A stretch of 64,000 nt of DNA from FEN-1350 sp964386005 (GCA_964386005.1 CAYLSB010000002.1:83838-147837); one strand, 5' to 3'. Counted from the first letter of the stretch, positions 36,001 to 46,400 are shown. Notes: generated by a model from the letters alone, not told the origin. Numbers and translations are program-made.

Positions 36001-36682
36001 AATAAAACTGATTTGTCAGCCGACCAACAAGGGGGCGCAGGCCGCAAGAAATGCCGGAATCCAAGCGGCAGCGGGACAATGGATTGCCTTTCTGGACTCC
36101 GATGATATTTGGCTTCCGGATCGGATCCGACTGTGCCTGGAAAAGGCCCGGGAGATGGATGTCCCTGCGGTTCATACCGAAGCCTATATGCGAAAGAATG
36201 GTCAATTAACCCTCCTAAAGCGAAGCTCTGCACAAGGATACATATATCCCGAAATGCTGAAAAGCCCGGGTCCGACATTTCCGGGCCTTTTCGTGCGGAA
36301 AGAATGCCTGTTGCGAGTGGGATTGCTGGACGAGTCTCTTCCGGCGTGGCAGGAATGGGATGCCTTCCTTCGATTGAGCCAATACTATAAATTCGGATAT
36401 GTCCCGCAGCCGTGTTTTGTCTGGGATACTCACGACGATGAAACCATATCCAAAGACAAACGCCGGGATCTGGCCGGATATGAACGAATTGTAGAGACAT
36501 GGAAAGATCAGATCATTCAATATGCCGGCCGGGAAAGTTTAGAGAAACATCTCCAGACAATCCGGCAAAAACGATCGCAAATTCAAAACGATGTGCCTCA
36601 ATCGTATCCAACGATACAGGCGATGGATAATTCAATTCAGCAAAAAGCGAAAGGATTCCGGGCGTTTCAATCTCAGAGGTAA
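33059..36682 (+). CDS. Three-domain fusion: GT-B-like transferase, hexapeptide acetyltransferase, GT2
   Basis: This is a protein of 1207 residues. Residues about 30-680 resemble polysaccharide GT-B enzymes of the capsule/CDP-glycerol transferase kind, with EAHRRGIPTIGLQHAF, then VLIKLHPSDKG and ADLIFASIYSTAGLECLYHR. Residues about 730-920 are a left-handed beta-helix acetyltransferase (VGEGSLIENAC, IDIGSDVWIGTQTVILSGS, AIAAGSPAKVIKYR). Residues about 925-1207 are GT2: VIPVYNRQHRIGRAIESV and FLDSDDIWLPDR. The acetyltransferase could supply the N-acetylation step missing from the legionaminic pathway. The ribosome binding site is weak; an in-frame ATG exists at 33011 inside the previous gene. 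Confidence 0.78.
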   Translation: MNTTIQSPDSMMKSVSEPNSNPTVASGNLARGTLEVFWTADERLTSSYRWNYFYRLDPLSSSGSVLESLVGLDHAQIVNQAGRAGFTAVTKRPRELQLRWITQLDAISRTPLERRPIREWLRFEGISLWQFVPESCYLGTAVPLQETIELIEYLSDLIEQFRPSRLVLAARWQEHQNIVVALISRKYGVPIECYSFEKVPRVDQENPKTNRPDDPYRRLDEGQPVAIRNYVSSLRKIRPISCIGDHPILLLSFPRAWEQTLDRKRIDSFYEPFRLFFQERNLTPIRIELPYYFQIERGIRSYIDTVLEPSPDDWPTVFFDEYGSDIIDGLAQRCRANLFEMFQRWIQNPEFHAAISWRGISLVIPLVSFWTRSIVDHLALRCIPAMMMARRLLETVRPQAILAVYETGHHARALVIEAHRRGIPTIGLQHAFIFPEHEYYLHDDIVYHPDMTKGCDGCIVPTKTLLFGPDAQRTLTHRGHYPIEATEVIGCDWRCFRPGPGDTSVLRERKTGWIPSGRKMALVISQPSLTFQILDHLIRKLPASEYAVLIKLHPSDKGGQAYRDILSHNGFEVQTIRDFLKEAIQSADLIFASIYSTAGLECLYHRKRPYTYRELDLGYTVPWESFTVDVADQSSFHPLDWTAEQRQSLHGLLRDLGYDSRITLNDFHVRLHGLFDQMKVGALSAAPMGESVRPKDSWVPSAWMEKKVSKQEIRNDKENNPLAQVDPNANVVNSKLTGHITVGEGSLIENACVTAMGQIRIGKYSSINGPNTDLYSLHHPIRIGNFCSIARNVSMQEYDHILNRCTSYFILNHVFGEDWKKETVSRGPIDIGSDVWIGTQTVILSGSKIGHGAVVGAHSVVHGEIPPYAIAAGSPAKVIKYRFERNIIDKLLEMKWWDWPIEKIKINRQLFDGELTLDKLNQIQPMASAVIPVYNRQHRIGRAIESVLYQTCPVDEIIIVDDKSTDKTPEVVRDWMTRDKRIKLICQPTNKGAQAARNAGIQAAAGQWIAFLDSDDIWLPDRIRLCLEKAREMDVPAVHTEAYMRKNGQLTLLKRSSAQGYIYPEMLKSPGPTFPGLFVRKECLLRVGLLDESLPAWQEWDAFLRLSQYYKFGYVPQPCFVWDTHDDETISKDKRRDLAGYERIVETWKDQIIQYAGRESLEKHLQTIRQKRSQIQNDVPQSYPTIQAMDNSIQQKAKGFRAFQSQR

Positions 36683-36714
36683 ATCAATCCGGTCACAATG
36701 GATCTTTCATTCCG

Positions 36715-37815
36715 GTGAATGAACCCCTCCTGGCCGGGAATGAAAAAAACTATCTGATCCAATGCATTGATAGCGGCTGGATTTCCTCGGAAGGTCCGTT
36801 TGTCGAACAGTTTGAGACCCGATTCGCCGAGAGGATCGGCCGGAAATTCGGCATCGCCGTCTGCAATGGGACTGCCGCTCTGGAAGTCGCCGTTCAGGCG
36901 TTGAATCTGAAATCCGGCGATGAAGTCATCCTGCCGACGTTTACGATCATCTCCTGTGCCGCGGCCGTGGTTCGGGCAGGGGCTGTTCCTGTTTTGGTGG
37001 ATTGCGACCCTCAAACATGGAATATGGATGTTAATCAGATTGCCGATAAAATCACATCGCGAACCCGGGCCATCATGCCGGTTCATATCTATGGTCTGCC
37101 CGTTGATATGCGGCCGATTATCGATTTGGCGCGACAACATAATCTAAAACTGATTGAGGATGCCGCCGAGGCACATGGCCTGACGTGTTATGGGAAAAAC
37201 TGCGGATCATTCGGCGATCTTTCCATTTTCAGTTTCTATCCCAATAAGCTGGTCACCACGGGCGAGGGCGGAATGATCCTGACCGATGACGCCGGGTTGG
37301 CGCAAACCTGTCGTTCCCTTCGTAATCTGTGTTTCCAGCCGCAACGTCGGTTTGTGCATGAACGGCTCGGATACAATTATCGGATGACCAGTCTGCAGGC
37401 GGCGTTGGGTTTGGCACAACTGGAAAATCTCGATCGGTTCATTCAACGCAAACGCGATCTGGGCCGGCGATACACAGAGCGATTATCCGATCTGCTCCAC
37501 ATTCAATTGCCGCTATCAAGGATATCGTATGCCGATAATCTATACTGGGTGTATGGTATCGTTCTCGGTGAATCGGTTCCGTTCGATGCACAAGGGATGA
37601 TGGAAAAACTTGCGCAGAGGAAAATCGGTTCCCGTCCCTTTTTCTGGCCGATGCATGAGCAGCCGGTATTTCAGAACATGGGCTTGTTCGCGAGCGAACG
37701 ATACCCCGTAGCGGAATGGATTGCGCGAAGGGGATTCTACCTTCCCAGCGGCCTGGCATTGACGGAGGATCAATTACATCGTGCAGCCGACGGCGTTCGA
37801 GAGATTTTGTCCTGA
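36715..37815 (+). CDS. DegT/DnrJ/EryC1 sugar aminotransferase, perosamine synthase-like (candidate LegC)
   Basis: This PLP-dependent aminotransferase has 366 residues. The PLP lysine is in FSFYPNKLVTTGEGGM; upstream signatures are NEPLLAGNEKNYLIQCIDSG and CNGTAALEVAVQALNLKSGD. It converts 4-keto-6-deoxy nucleotide sugars to 4-amino sugars, the step LegC performs after LegB. The motif RLGYNYRMTSLQAALGLAQL is close to GDP-perosamine synthases, so the exact substrate is open. The frame begins only at GTG 36715 and lacks the first two or three residues usual in the family (the codons just before encode FIP). A rare upstream start is therefore possible. Confidence 0.8.
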   Translation: MNEPLLAGNEKNYLIQCIDSGWISSEGPFVEQFETRFAERIGRKFGIAVCNGTAALEVAVQALNLKSGDEVILPTFTIISCAAAVVRAGAVPVLVDCDPQTWNMDVNQIADKITSRTRAIMPVHIYGLPVDMRPIIDLARQHNLKLIEDAAEAHGLTCYGKNCGSFGDLSIFSFYPNKLVTTGEGGMILTDDAGLAQTCRSLRNLCFQPQRRFVHERLGYNYRMTSLQAALGLAQLENLDRFIQRKRDLGRRYTERLSDLLHIQLPLSRISYADNLYWVYGIVLGESVPFDAQGMMEKLAQRKIGSRPFFWPMHEQPVFQNMGLFASERYPVAEWIARRGFYLPSGLALTEDQLHRAADGVREILS

Positions 37816-38594
37816 TGGTTTTCAATGAATATGCCCGTTATTATGACCTCCTCTATTCCGATAAGGATTATCCCGACGAGACCGATTATATTCTTGGCTG
37901 GATAAACCGCTGCGGTATCAATCCCCAATCTGTTCTGGATTTGGGTTGCGGTACCGGCCGTCATGCGATCGAGTTGGCCCGTCGAGGGGTCCGAGTTTGC
38001 GGTGTTGATCTGAGCGAACCGATGATCCAAATTGCACAATCACGGATCAACTCCTTGCCGGAGGAAATGTCTTCCCGACTTTCCTTTATTATCAGGGATA
38101 TTCGCCAACTCCGATTAGACAAAACCTTTGATGCCGTGGTCTGCCTCTTCCATGTTCTCAGTTATCAAACGGCCAACGAAGACCTGCGGGCCGTTTTTTC
38201 CGTTGTCCGCCAACACCTCAATCCCGGAGGGCTATTTCTATTTGATTTCTGGTATGGTCCGGCCGTGCTGACCCAGCGCCCGGAAATCCGTGACAGGGAT
38301 TTAGAAGATGAAGTCCTCCGGATTTGCCGCCATTCAACACCAACCCTTTATCCCAATGACAACGTGGTGCAAGTCGATTTCGATCTGAACCTGTTCAACA
38401 AACAGACACATCAAACCACCGTCATTCGGGAATCACACCGGATGCGGTATCTGTTCCTTCCGGAGGTTCAACAATTTACCTTGGATGTAGGACTACAGTT
38501 CCTTGGGGCATCTGAATGGTTGACGGACAATCCACCCTCACTTGACTCATGGTCCGTTCTTTGTATGGCTCAACTCCAGCCGCAAATTTCCTAA
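37815..38594 (+). CDS. SAM-dependent methyltransferase
   Basis: The 259-residue protein begins VFNEYARYYDLLYSDKDYPD, then has the SAM motif VLDLGCGTGRHAIELARRGV and later LNPGGLFLFDFWYG. It matches class I methyltransferases often found beside aminotransferases in sugar clusters, which N- or O-methylate deoxyamino sugars. The ATG shares its A with the aminotransferase stop. It is the last gene before the promoter at 38752. Confidence 0.78.
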   Translation: MVFNEYARYYDLLYSDKDYPDETDYILGWINRCGINPQSVLDLGCGTGRHAIELARRGVRVCGVDLSEPMIQIAQSRINSLPEEMSSRLSFIIRDIRQLRLDKTFDAVVCLFHVLSYQTANEDLRAVFSVVRQHLNPGGLFLFDFWYGPAVLTQRPEIRDRDLEDEVLRICRHSTPTLYPNDNVVQVDFDLNLFNKQTHQTTVIRESHRMRYLFLPEVQQFTLDVGLQFLGASEWLTDNPPSLDSWSVLCMAQLQPQIS

Positions 38595-38848
38595 ATTTCC
38601 ATTTCGCCCTATCCCCATTTTATCACCCAACAACCTGCCGGAGTGAAACCCTGATTTTGATTATTACCCGGATTCAATCTCAAGGTCAGTCCGTACGGCC
38701 GGGTGTTTGCCTGGGTGGTTGAACCATTCAAAATTCACCAATGAAAGGTATCGGAACGGAATTTGCTCATTTACACATGGCACATAGTCTCTGCGCATAG
38801 GGCCTGGCCGAAAAAAGGAAATGGATTGATAACAGGAAACAGAACAGG
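38595..38848. other. Intergenic region upstream of the giant glycosyltransferase genes
   Basis: This 254-base gap contains a -24/-12 promoter at 38752. No convincing terminator or gene is seen in the rest. Confidence 0.5.
38752..38767 (+). promoter_or_regulatory. Sigma-54 (-24/-12) promoter of the giant glycosyltransferase genes
   Basis: The sequence CGGAACGGAATTTGCT keeps GG and GC ten bases apart, with ACG and TTGC conserved. It lacks the leading T and the C after GG. It lies 82 bases before the start codon. The nearby TGGCACATAG string at 38778 has the wrong spacing. Confidence 0.65.
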
Positions 38849-41800
38849 ATGAAAATAGCCGCGTTTGTGACCGATTTCCCGTTGCACCTGCTATGTTGGT
38901 TGTGCGATGTAATCAATGGTCTGGCCGCTCGAGGCGTTCAGATCGATCTGTTTCTATACAAGGCCGGCGAACCACCACGGTTTCATCCAAACATCCGTGC
39001 AATCAACCTTTCGCAGGTAGCAAGACAAATCGGAACAAGCGGGCAATCGAGTACCGCACATCCTGAACCGCTTTCCTTTTCCACGATATTTGCCCCTGGT
39101 GTGGTTGAAACCGTTGAACGAGCAGCTTTGCAGGCCCGTTACGATACCTGTATCAGTTTTGAATCGAGAGCTTTAATACTGGCCAGAATTGCCGCCAAAG
39201 CCGCCGGTTGTTCACTCGTCCATCACAGCTTTGAATTATACGAGCCCTCGTACCCAGGAGTTTGGCAAGACGAATTTGGTGTGATCAAACAATTCGAAAG
39301 AAAACTGATCAAGGATGTTGATCTGTTTCTGATACAGGATGTCGATCGACAGCGAGAATATTTTCGTTTGCTGGGCACATCCGACAGGCCCGCACGAACA
39401 CAATTCTTACCGGTGGCGTTGCCGCGTTTGTCTTCGACCGTCAAGCCCCGCACCTGGCATCAGAAGTATAATTTATCGCCGAACACCCGCGTGATCTTCT
39501 ACATGGGACAGCTTTCGGCCGCTCGCTTTGTCGATCAGATGATTCGTGCGGCTCAATCCTTTCGCTCCGATCAGCAAATCATCGTTCATGGACCGATCTA
39601 CAACAACACGGCGGCATTCAGCAAATTGAAGGAATTGGATGTTGCTCGGCGCGTGATTTTTTCAACGGAGATGTTGCCGTGGGATCAGGTCAACCGGCTC
39701 TGCGCTTCGGCCGATATCGGATTGGTTTTTTATCGATCACAGTACATTAATGAAATTACGACAGGCCGATCCTCCGATAAGCTGGCTCGTTATCTCCAAT
39801 CCGGAATTCCTGTCGTCTGTTCGGACTTTCCTTCCTTCCGTCGTGAGACAGACAAATATCATTTCGGTCTTTGTTGTTCGGACTTTGCCCAGTTACCCGA
39901 TCTTGTCAATCGAATCTGCGACGATTACGTTCAATATCAGGAAGGAGCCCGCAAAGCATTCGACGACGTGTATAATTTGGATTCCTATCTGGATGAGTTG
40001 GTTCCGATGATGAAGCGACTTCGACAGTACCGGGAAACGATTTCGACGATCGGATCTCTATCTTCCTCCCGGGAAACAAAGGAAAGAAGCGCGATGGCAA
40101 TGAGGGAGGGTACCTGCAGTGGGGAAGAAACGAATCAAAAAACAGGTTCCGTACGGTTATCACAAATCCTGAATGGAGATGGAAATCTATTTCGATATAC
40201 CAAACATGTATATCTTGAATTGTCCAACCTGTGCAATTATGCCCACCTCCACAAGTCCTGTCCGGTGGCGCATCTGGCCCAGAGCAAGGATATCCTTTCC
40301 TCTCGGATCGTCACCGACGTGCTCGATACCCTCGGACGGTATGGATACACCGGCCGTATCGGTTTCCATACCTACAATGAGCCGCTGATGGATCCCCGTC
40401 TGACCCGGTTCATTGCCCACGCACGCAAGGCCTGTCCGACCGGCGAAATCTATATCTGTACCAACGGATATTATCTCGACCAGATAATGGCGGAGGAACT
40501 CGTCGAAACCGGCGTCAGTCATATTCATGTTTCGGCGTATTCCGACTCGGAACAAAAGCGCCTCGAAACCATCCATGTCTCCATTCCATATCATGTCGAG
40601 CGGATGACGCTGGATAAACGCATGGACGCCTACGACAGTCCGGAGACGGAAGACCATCGGCCGTGTTTCAGCCCTCTCTATCAAATCGTAGTAACCGCCG
40701 CGGGGCGCATCTCGCTGTGCTGCATGGATTGGAAACGGCAATATTGTTTTGGAGACCTGCACAAACAGTCCTTCGAAGAGGCCATGAAGGATCCGGCGAT
40801 GTGGTCCGTTTACGAAAAACTCTCGCGGGGAAACCGTTGCTTCGATCTTTGCAGGCGATGCCGATTCGTCCGCGGCCAAGCCGGCGATGAGGAGATCGAT
40901 ATGAAAAAGATTTCTTCTTGTGAGAACGTGAATACAAAGAAACAATCAAACCAACTTGAATCACCCAAACCCTTGACGATGCAACCGGTTTTTGGTCTTC
41001 GAATTATTCCTTCCTACGATCTGTCGGATCCCAACCGGGCTCTGTCTCTGGCTCGCCAAAATGCGGAGCAGGGTTTGTACAATGAATCCTTTGATCTGTA
41101 CGAACAGCTCAGTATCGCATTTCCGAATCAGGCCGTGGAAATTCTCGCCGAGGCATACGATCAATATCGAAAGATTCAAAATCCGGATCGATACCAATTG
41201 TATCAGTCGAGATTTTATGAATTCGGCATTCGACCCGGCGACAAAGTACTGGATATTGGCAGTGGTAATGTCCCGTTTCACCTCGCCACACATTTGGCCG
41301 ATCTGACATTGGACAACGATCAATATGGCCGAGCCGGAGTGCCGTTCAAACAGGTCAATGGCAAACCTGTTTACCAATACAACATCGAACGACTTCCTTT
41401 TGCCGATAAGGAGTTCGATTTTGTGTATTGTTCCCATGTGCTGGAACATGTTGATAACCCGGCAAAGGCCTGCGAAGAGTTGATGCGGATTGCCAAGCGA
41501 GGGTACATTGAAACGCCAAGCCCCGCCAAGGATTTGTGGCTGGACACGATTGCGATCAGTAACCACCGATGGGCGGTCGAGAACTTCGGCGGGAAACTCC
41601 GGTTTACGGAATATTCTCCCGTGCAACGACGGGGTCTTCAAAACAGCATCCTGCGAGAGATGCATTGTAATCCGCAAACGCCGCGTGAAAAGGCCTTTGC
41701 GGCATTAGTCTATCTCAAGGCCGACCGCATGAATACGATGTTACTCTGGGACGGCCGATTTGAATATGAGGTTCGGCACGTTTCGAATACGGTACAGATT

Positions 41801-43435
41801 TCTATCCCGAAAATCGACAATCCCAAATTACCTCCTCAAAATCTTTCGGGTGTTGGATCATCGATACAAGTTTCCCCGGGATCAGTCGATACGACTTCAT
41901 CCTGTTCGCTCAGTATTATCGTGACCGTCTATCAGAAAGAAGAATATATTGGCCTTGTCATTGCCGGAATTATCGAAAATACCACGTCTCCCTTTGAATT
42001 GGTCATGGTCTATGATGGCTGTACCGACCGCTCGGAAGAAGTCGTCAATGCCGTCCTGGCCGTCAACAAAGGATTGATGCAAAAACTGACGGTTGTGCAT
42101 ACCCCCGATGTCAATGAAGTTCGCGCCAATAATGCGGGCATGCGTGCAGCAAGTGGACGGTATTTCATCCTGATGCAGGATGATATGCAGATCCTCGAAC
42201 GCGGTTGGGAAAAACGTCTGTTGTATCCCATTCTGAAATGGAACGATGTCTTCGCCGTCAGCTCCGGCAAGGCCCACAGCTTCTGTTGTTCTCCGCCCCC
42301 GAATCCGGGCGTTGACTATACCTCCACCGCCGAAGCCCAACGCGATGTCTTCCAGATTCGCGATGCCGTAAACCGGGGTCCCCTGGCTCTGCGGGCGGAT
42401 ACGATGAAACGGCTGAACTATTTCGATGAAACCTATGCCCCGATCTATTTCGACGACATGGATTTGGGGGTCCGTGCGTGGCGCACCTTGCGGATGGTCT
42501 GCGGAGTGTATCAGATCCGATTTCGCAATCTGCCTCGGACGGTCGGCGCTAACACGCAAGCCAAGTTGAGCACAGGGGGTACCTGGCTGGATAGTTGCGG
42601 TAAGAACCGGCGAATATTCTGGGAACGATATCATGATGCATTTAGTGGCCGTAATCATGATGAGGATCGTCCCTGTGTTTTTCTGGAACCTTCGGAATCA
42701 CAAATCCTTCCGCAAAAAACAAACTCGCAAAAGCCCACGATACCCGTCGTGAAGGGATTGCCCCTGTGTCGGCTCGGTTCCGAATACGGGGGATGGACGA
42801 TTGACCTGGATCTGGTTCCGATCGGCAGCACGATCCTTTCGGCCGGAGTGGGGGAAGATATTTCGTTCGATTTGGATTTGATTACCCGGCGGAATTGTAT
42901 GGTGATCGGCATCGATCCGACGGAGAAGGCCGCGCGATATATTTGTCAGCATTCTCATCCCCGATATCAGTTTCTGCAGCGGGCACTGGCGGAAAAAGGG
43001 CGTTCGGCGATCCGAATGTACAAAAGCGCCAATCCCGATTATGTGAGCGAATCCATAGATGCCGCACACAAAACGGTCGCGCCGGATCAATTCTATGAGG
43101 CACAAGCCGTCTGTCTGGATGATCTTCTACGACAATTCCCGGATGTGTCTTTGTTGAAGATGGATGTCGAAGGAGCGGAATATTCAGCCCTCGCGGCTGT
43201 CCAAAGACTGGAAATCCCGCAGATCTGTGTGGAGTTCCATCACTTCTGCACGAACCATACCGTGGAGGATACGCTGGGATGTATGGAGGCGTTGGGACGA
43301 ATGGGATATGTCGTGGCGCATGCGACGGGCAAGGCCGCTCCGCTTCAGCAGGTAACCTTTATCCATTCGAAGTATTTACCTAAAATGCCCGTTCAACAAT
43401 CGTCTGGAGTGAACTCGATGTGTAGTTGCGTATGA
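38849..43435 (+). CDS. Giant multidomain protein: GT4, SPASM/radical-SAM-like, methyltransferase, GT2, FkbM
   Basis: This protein of 1528 residues reads as five modules. Residues 1 to about 400 are a GT4-type GT-B (KIAAFVTDFPLHLLCWLCD at the start). Residues about 450-680 resemble radical SAM enzymes with a C-terminal SPASM region (ISLCCMDWKRQYCFGDL, then CFDLCRRCRF). The expected CxxxCxxC is replaced by LCNYAHLHKSCP, with cysteines eight residues apart. Residues about 795-950 are a class I methyltransferase (VLDIGSGNVPFHLATH). Residues about 1020-1270 are GT2 (LSIIVTVYQKEEYIG and MQDDMQI). Residues about 1300-1528 are FkbM-type (LLKMDVEGAEYSAL). Fusions like this may tie glycan assembly and capping together. 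Confidence 0.8.
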   Translation: MKIAAFVTDFPLHLLCWLCDVINGLAARGVQIDLFLYKAGEPPRFHPNIRAINLSQVARQIGTSGQSSTAHPEPLSFSTIFAPGVVETVERAALQARYDTCISFESRALILARIAAKAAGCSLVHHSFELYEPSYPGVWQDEFGVIKQFERKLIKDVDLFLIQDVDRQREYFRLLGTSDRPARTQFLPVALPRLSSTVKPRTWHQKYNLSPNTRVIFYMGQLSAARFVDQMIRAAQSFRSDQQIIVHGPIYNNTAAFSKLKELDVARRVIFSTEMLPWDQVNRLCASADIGLVFYRSQYINEITTGRSSDKLARYLQSGIPVVCSDFPSFRRETDKYHFGLCCSDFAQLPDLVNRICDDYVQYQEGARKAFDDVYNLDSYLDELVPMMKRLRQYRETISTIGSLSSSRETKERSAMAMREGTCSGEETNQKTGSVRLSQILNGDGNLFRYTKHVYLELSNLCNYAHLHKSCPVAHLAQSKDILSSRIVTDVLDTLGRYGYTGRIGFHTYNEPLMDPRLTRFIAHARKACPTGEIYICTNGYYLDQIMAEELVETGVSHIHVSAYSDSEQKRLETIHVSIPYHVERMTLDKRMDAYDSPETEDHRPCFSPLYQIVVTAAGRISLCCMDWKRQYCFGDLHKQSFEEAMKDPAMWSVYEKLSRGNRCFDLCRRCRFVRGQAGDEEIDMKKISSCENVNTKKQSNQLESPKPLTMQPVFGLRIIPSYDLSDPNRALSLARQNAEQGLYNESFDLYEQLSIAFPNQAVEILAEAYDQYRKIQNPDRYQLYQSRFYEFGIRPGDKVLDIGSGNVPFHLATHLADLTLDNDQYGRAGVPFKQVNGKPVYQYNIERLPFADKEFDFVYCSHVLEHVDNPAKACEELMRIAKRGYIETPSPAKDLWLDTIAISNHRWAVENFGGKLRFTEYSPVQRRGLQNSILREMHCNPQTPREKAFAALVYLKADRMNTMLLWDGRFEYEVRHVSNTVQISIPKIDNPKLPPQNLSGVGSSIQVSPGSVDTTSSCSLSIIVTVYQKEEYIGLVIAGIIENTTSPFELVMVYDGCTDRSEEVVNAVLAVNKGLMQKLTVVHTPDVNEVRANNAGMRAASGRYFILMQDDMQILERGWEKRLLYPILKWNDVFAVSSGKAHSFCCSPPPNPGVDYTSTAEAQRDVFQIRDAVNRGPLALRADTMKRLNYFDETYAPIYFDDMDLGVRAWRTLRMVCGVYQIRFRNLPRTVGANTQAKLSTGGTWLDSCGKNRRIFWERYHDAFSGRNHDEDRPCVFLEPSESQILPQKTNSQKPTIPVVKGLPLCRLGSEYGGWTIDLDLVPIGSTILSAGVGEDISFDLDLITRRNCMVIGIDPTEKAARYICQHSHPRYQFLQRALAEKGRSAIRMYKSANPDYVSESIDAAHKTVAPDQFYEAQAVCLDDLLRQFPDVSLLKMDVEGAEYSALAAVQRLEIPQICVEFHHFCTNHTVEDTLGCMEALGRMGYVVAHATGKAAPLQQVTFIHSKYLPKMPVQQSSGVNSMCSCV

Positions 43436-43447
43436 AAGCCGATCCGG

Positions 43448-46400
43448 ATGAATCATAATGAAAATCATGTTCCCGTTGCCCTGGTCTGTTTTAACCGGCC
43501 GAATCATACCGCTCAGGTTCTGAATGCCCTGCGCCGCGATGCGATCCAAAACCTGTACATCTTCTGTGACGGACCCCGCGGTCCACAGGACCAGCCGCAG
43601 ATCGAGGCGATTGATCGATTGATCGATCAGGTCGACTGGACGACGCCCAACGTGATCCGCCGACCGAAAAATATCGGCCTGGCTCGCTCGGTCGTTTCCG
43701 CGGTCAATACGGTTCTGGCCGAACATGAAACCATCATTCTGCTGGAAGACGATTGCGTTCCCAAGAAATATTTCTTCGAATTCATGCGTACCTGTCTTGA
43801 TCGCTACCGGGATCACGAACGCATCTTCGGCATCAACGGCTACATTGTCCCCATTCCGGATGATCTTCTGAATCGATATCCCTATGACATCTTCTTTTAT
43901 CCGCGTATCGGGAGCTGGGGTTGGGCGACCTGGCGGCGGGCATGGAAGGCCTACGATACGAATCTGGACGGGTTGTATCAGCGTTGTCTTGCCGAAGGAA
44001 TCGACCTGAAGCAGGGCGGTCCGGATATTCCGGAGAGTGTCCAGAAATTTCTCTCCGGTCAGCCACGCGACATCTGGACGCTCAATTGGGTACTTGCTGT
44101 CTATCTGAATCGCGGCTACTATATTTATCCGACAATATCGCAGATTCAGAATATCGGTTTTGATGGATCCGGCGTTCATTTCGGGCGATCGAAATCGAAA
44201 TTCGATTATATCGCTCCGGATACGCCGATCGTTCGTTATCCGGCTCAGCCGGTCCTCGCCGACCAATTGATCGCGCATTACAACAGCTTCTTCGGTGGAC
44301 CCGGGCCCTCAAGGCCGGGGACGGCGTCCGTTTCGGATTCCATTCGGCTGCCCTCTCCCGTCTCTACCGCAATGGTCAAACGCGCGATCGTCCACATCAA
44401 TACGCATGATGTCGCCGGCGGCGCCGCCAAAGTGGCATGGCGACTGGCCGAATCGCAGCGTCAACAAGGCCATGGTTCCACGCTGCTGGTCGGTTACAAA
44501 AAATCCGATAGTCCTCATGCCTCCGCCTTCGCGATGGAAACCACTCCATTGCTTTACGAGCAATCGGTCCGTCAGGGTTTGCTCGATTATCATCATCAGG
44601 GCAGTCATCGTCTGATTCATCATCCGACGGTGCAGTCCGCCGATATCCTCCATCTGCATAACCTGCATGGGAACTATTTTAATCCATTTAGTCTCTCGGT
44701 ATTATCGCAATACAAACCGGTGGTCTGGACTCTGCATGATATGCAGGCCTTCACGGGTCATTGTGCTTATTCGTTGGACTGTATGTTGTTCCAACAGGGT
44801 TGTCCCCAATGTCCATATCCGAATCTGGAACATGCGCTCAACGTGGATACGTCGGCTCAATTACTGCGCGACAAACGACTGATTTACGATCATTCCCGCC
44901 TGCAGATTGTTGTTCCATCCGAATGGCTCCGTCGGCAGGTGCAACAGAGCGTTCTGCGAAACCACCCGATTGAATTGATCTACAATGGAATCGATACCAC
45001 GATTTTCAAACCCTGTGACAAAACCGTAGCGAGGAGCCGTCTTGGCCTTCCGCAGGATCGCGTGATGGTCGGGGCCGTCGCCAACGGAGGCAGTTTCGGC
45101 AACCACTGGAAGGGGGGCCAATACACCCAGGCCGTCATGGATCGCGTTCGATCGCGTTATCCGGATTGCCTGTTCGTCAGTATCGGCGGAAGCGGTCCGA
45201 CGAATCTTGGTAATGTCATTCAACTTCCTCGTTTTGAAAACGAATCCGATCTGGTCACGGCCTATTCGGCGATCGATATCTTTCTCTATACGCCATTGGC
45301 CGACAATTGTCCGCTGGTCGTATTGGAGGCCATGTCCTGCGGATTACCGATTGTTTCCTTTGCCACCGGCGGCGTCCCCGAACTGATTCGCAACGGCATT
45401 GATGGGTGGATTGCCGAATACAAGAATGTGTCTCAGACCGCCGCGGCGATGGAGCGGCTGATTGCCGATCCGGCGATACGTACCGGTTTTGCACAAAATG
45501 CTCGCCGTCGTATCATGGAACAATTTGAACATTCCAAAATCGCTGAACAATATCAGCATATATATGAGCGTGTCCTGTCGGAAACGCGTCAATCATCGAG
45601 ACGGTTCCGGGGTTTTCCGCTGGATCAGGTTCATGGCTTTGTCAAGACCCCCATATTCCTTGAAACGCAAACAAATTCCATTCCACATTCGGTCTCACCG
45701 GTACCCCCGCAAACCGCGCCTTCGCCGGATGTCAGTATCGTGGTCGCGACGAAAAACCGCGGCGCTCTCTTGGAGGGGATGTTGAAGAGTCTCAAGTCCG
45801 CTTCTCGGGGAATTACCATCGAAGTCATTGTTATCGACGGGACTTCCACCGATAACACCCGGGCGGTTCTGGAGCAACATGGCATAACGCAGATCTTCAA
45901 TGAGCAGGAGTTTCTCGGTCCCGGCCGGCATTCCTGGCCGCAACTGTATAACTTTGGTTTTGCCCGCGCCCGCGGCCGATACGCGATGTATGCCAGTGAT
46001 GACATCATTTTTGGTGACGAGAGTATTTCGAATGCCATTGGCTATCTTGATGTACTCCCGCCCTCCGTGGCCGGTGGCGTTTTCTTCTATAAAAATCTGC
46101 ACACCCGGCCGGATTGGGACAAATTTGGAATCGATTTTACCTATGGACAAAAACTCCTGATGAACTATGGCTTGGTTCGTATGGAGGCCCTGTCCGCTGT
46201 TGGGGGTCTCGACGAATCATATCGATTCTATTGTGCCGACGGCGATCTGTGTTATAAGCTCTACCAATCCGGCCGGCAATTGGTTCCTTTGTCGGGCTGT
46301 TTTGTCGTCCACAACAATGTCCTCGATAATCAGAAAACATCCAACGCACAAACGAGTTCCGATGATATCGCCCGATATCTCAACAAATGGCGAAGGTTTG

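Noticed and set aside
38778..38794. TGGCACATAG string resembling a sigma-54 promoter
   Set aside because: GG and GC are 12 bases apart; the working spacing is 10. The motif at 38752 fits better.
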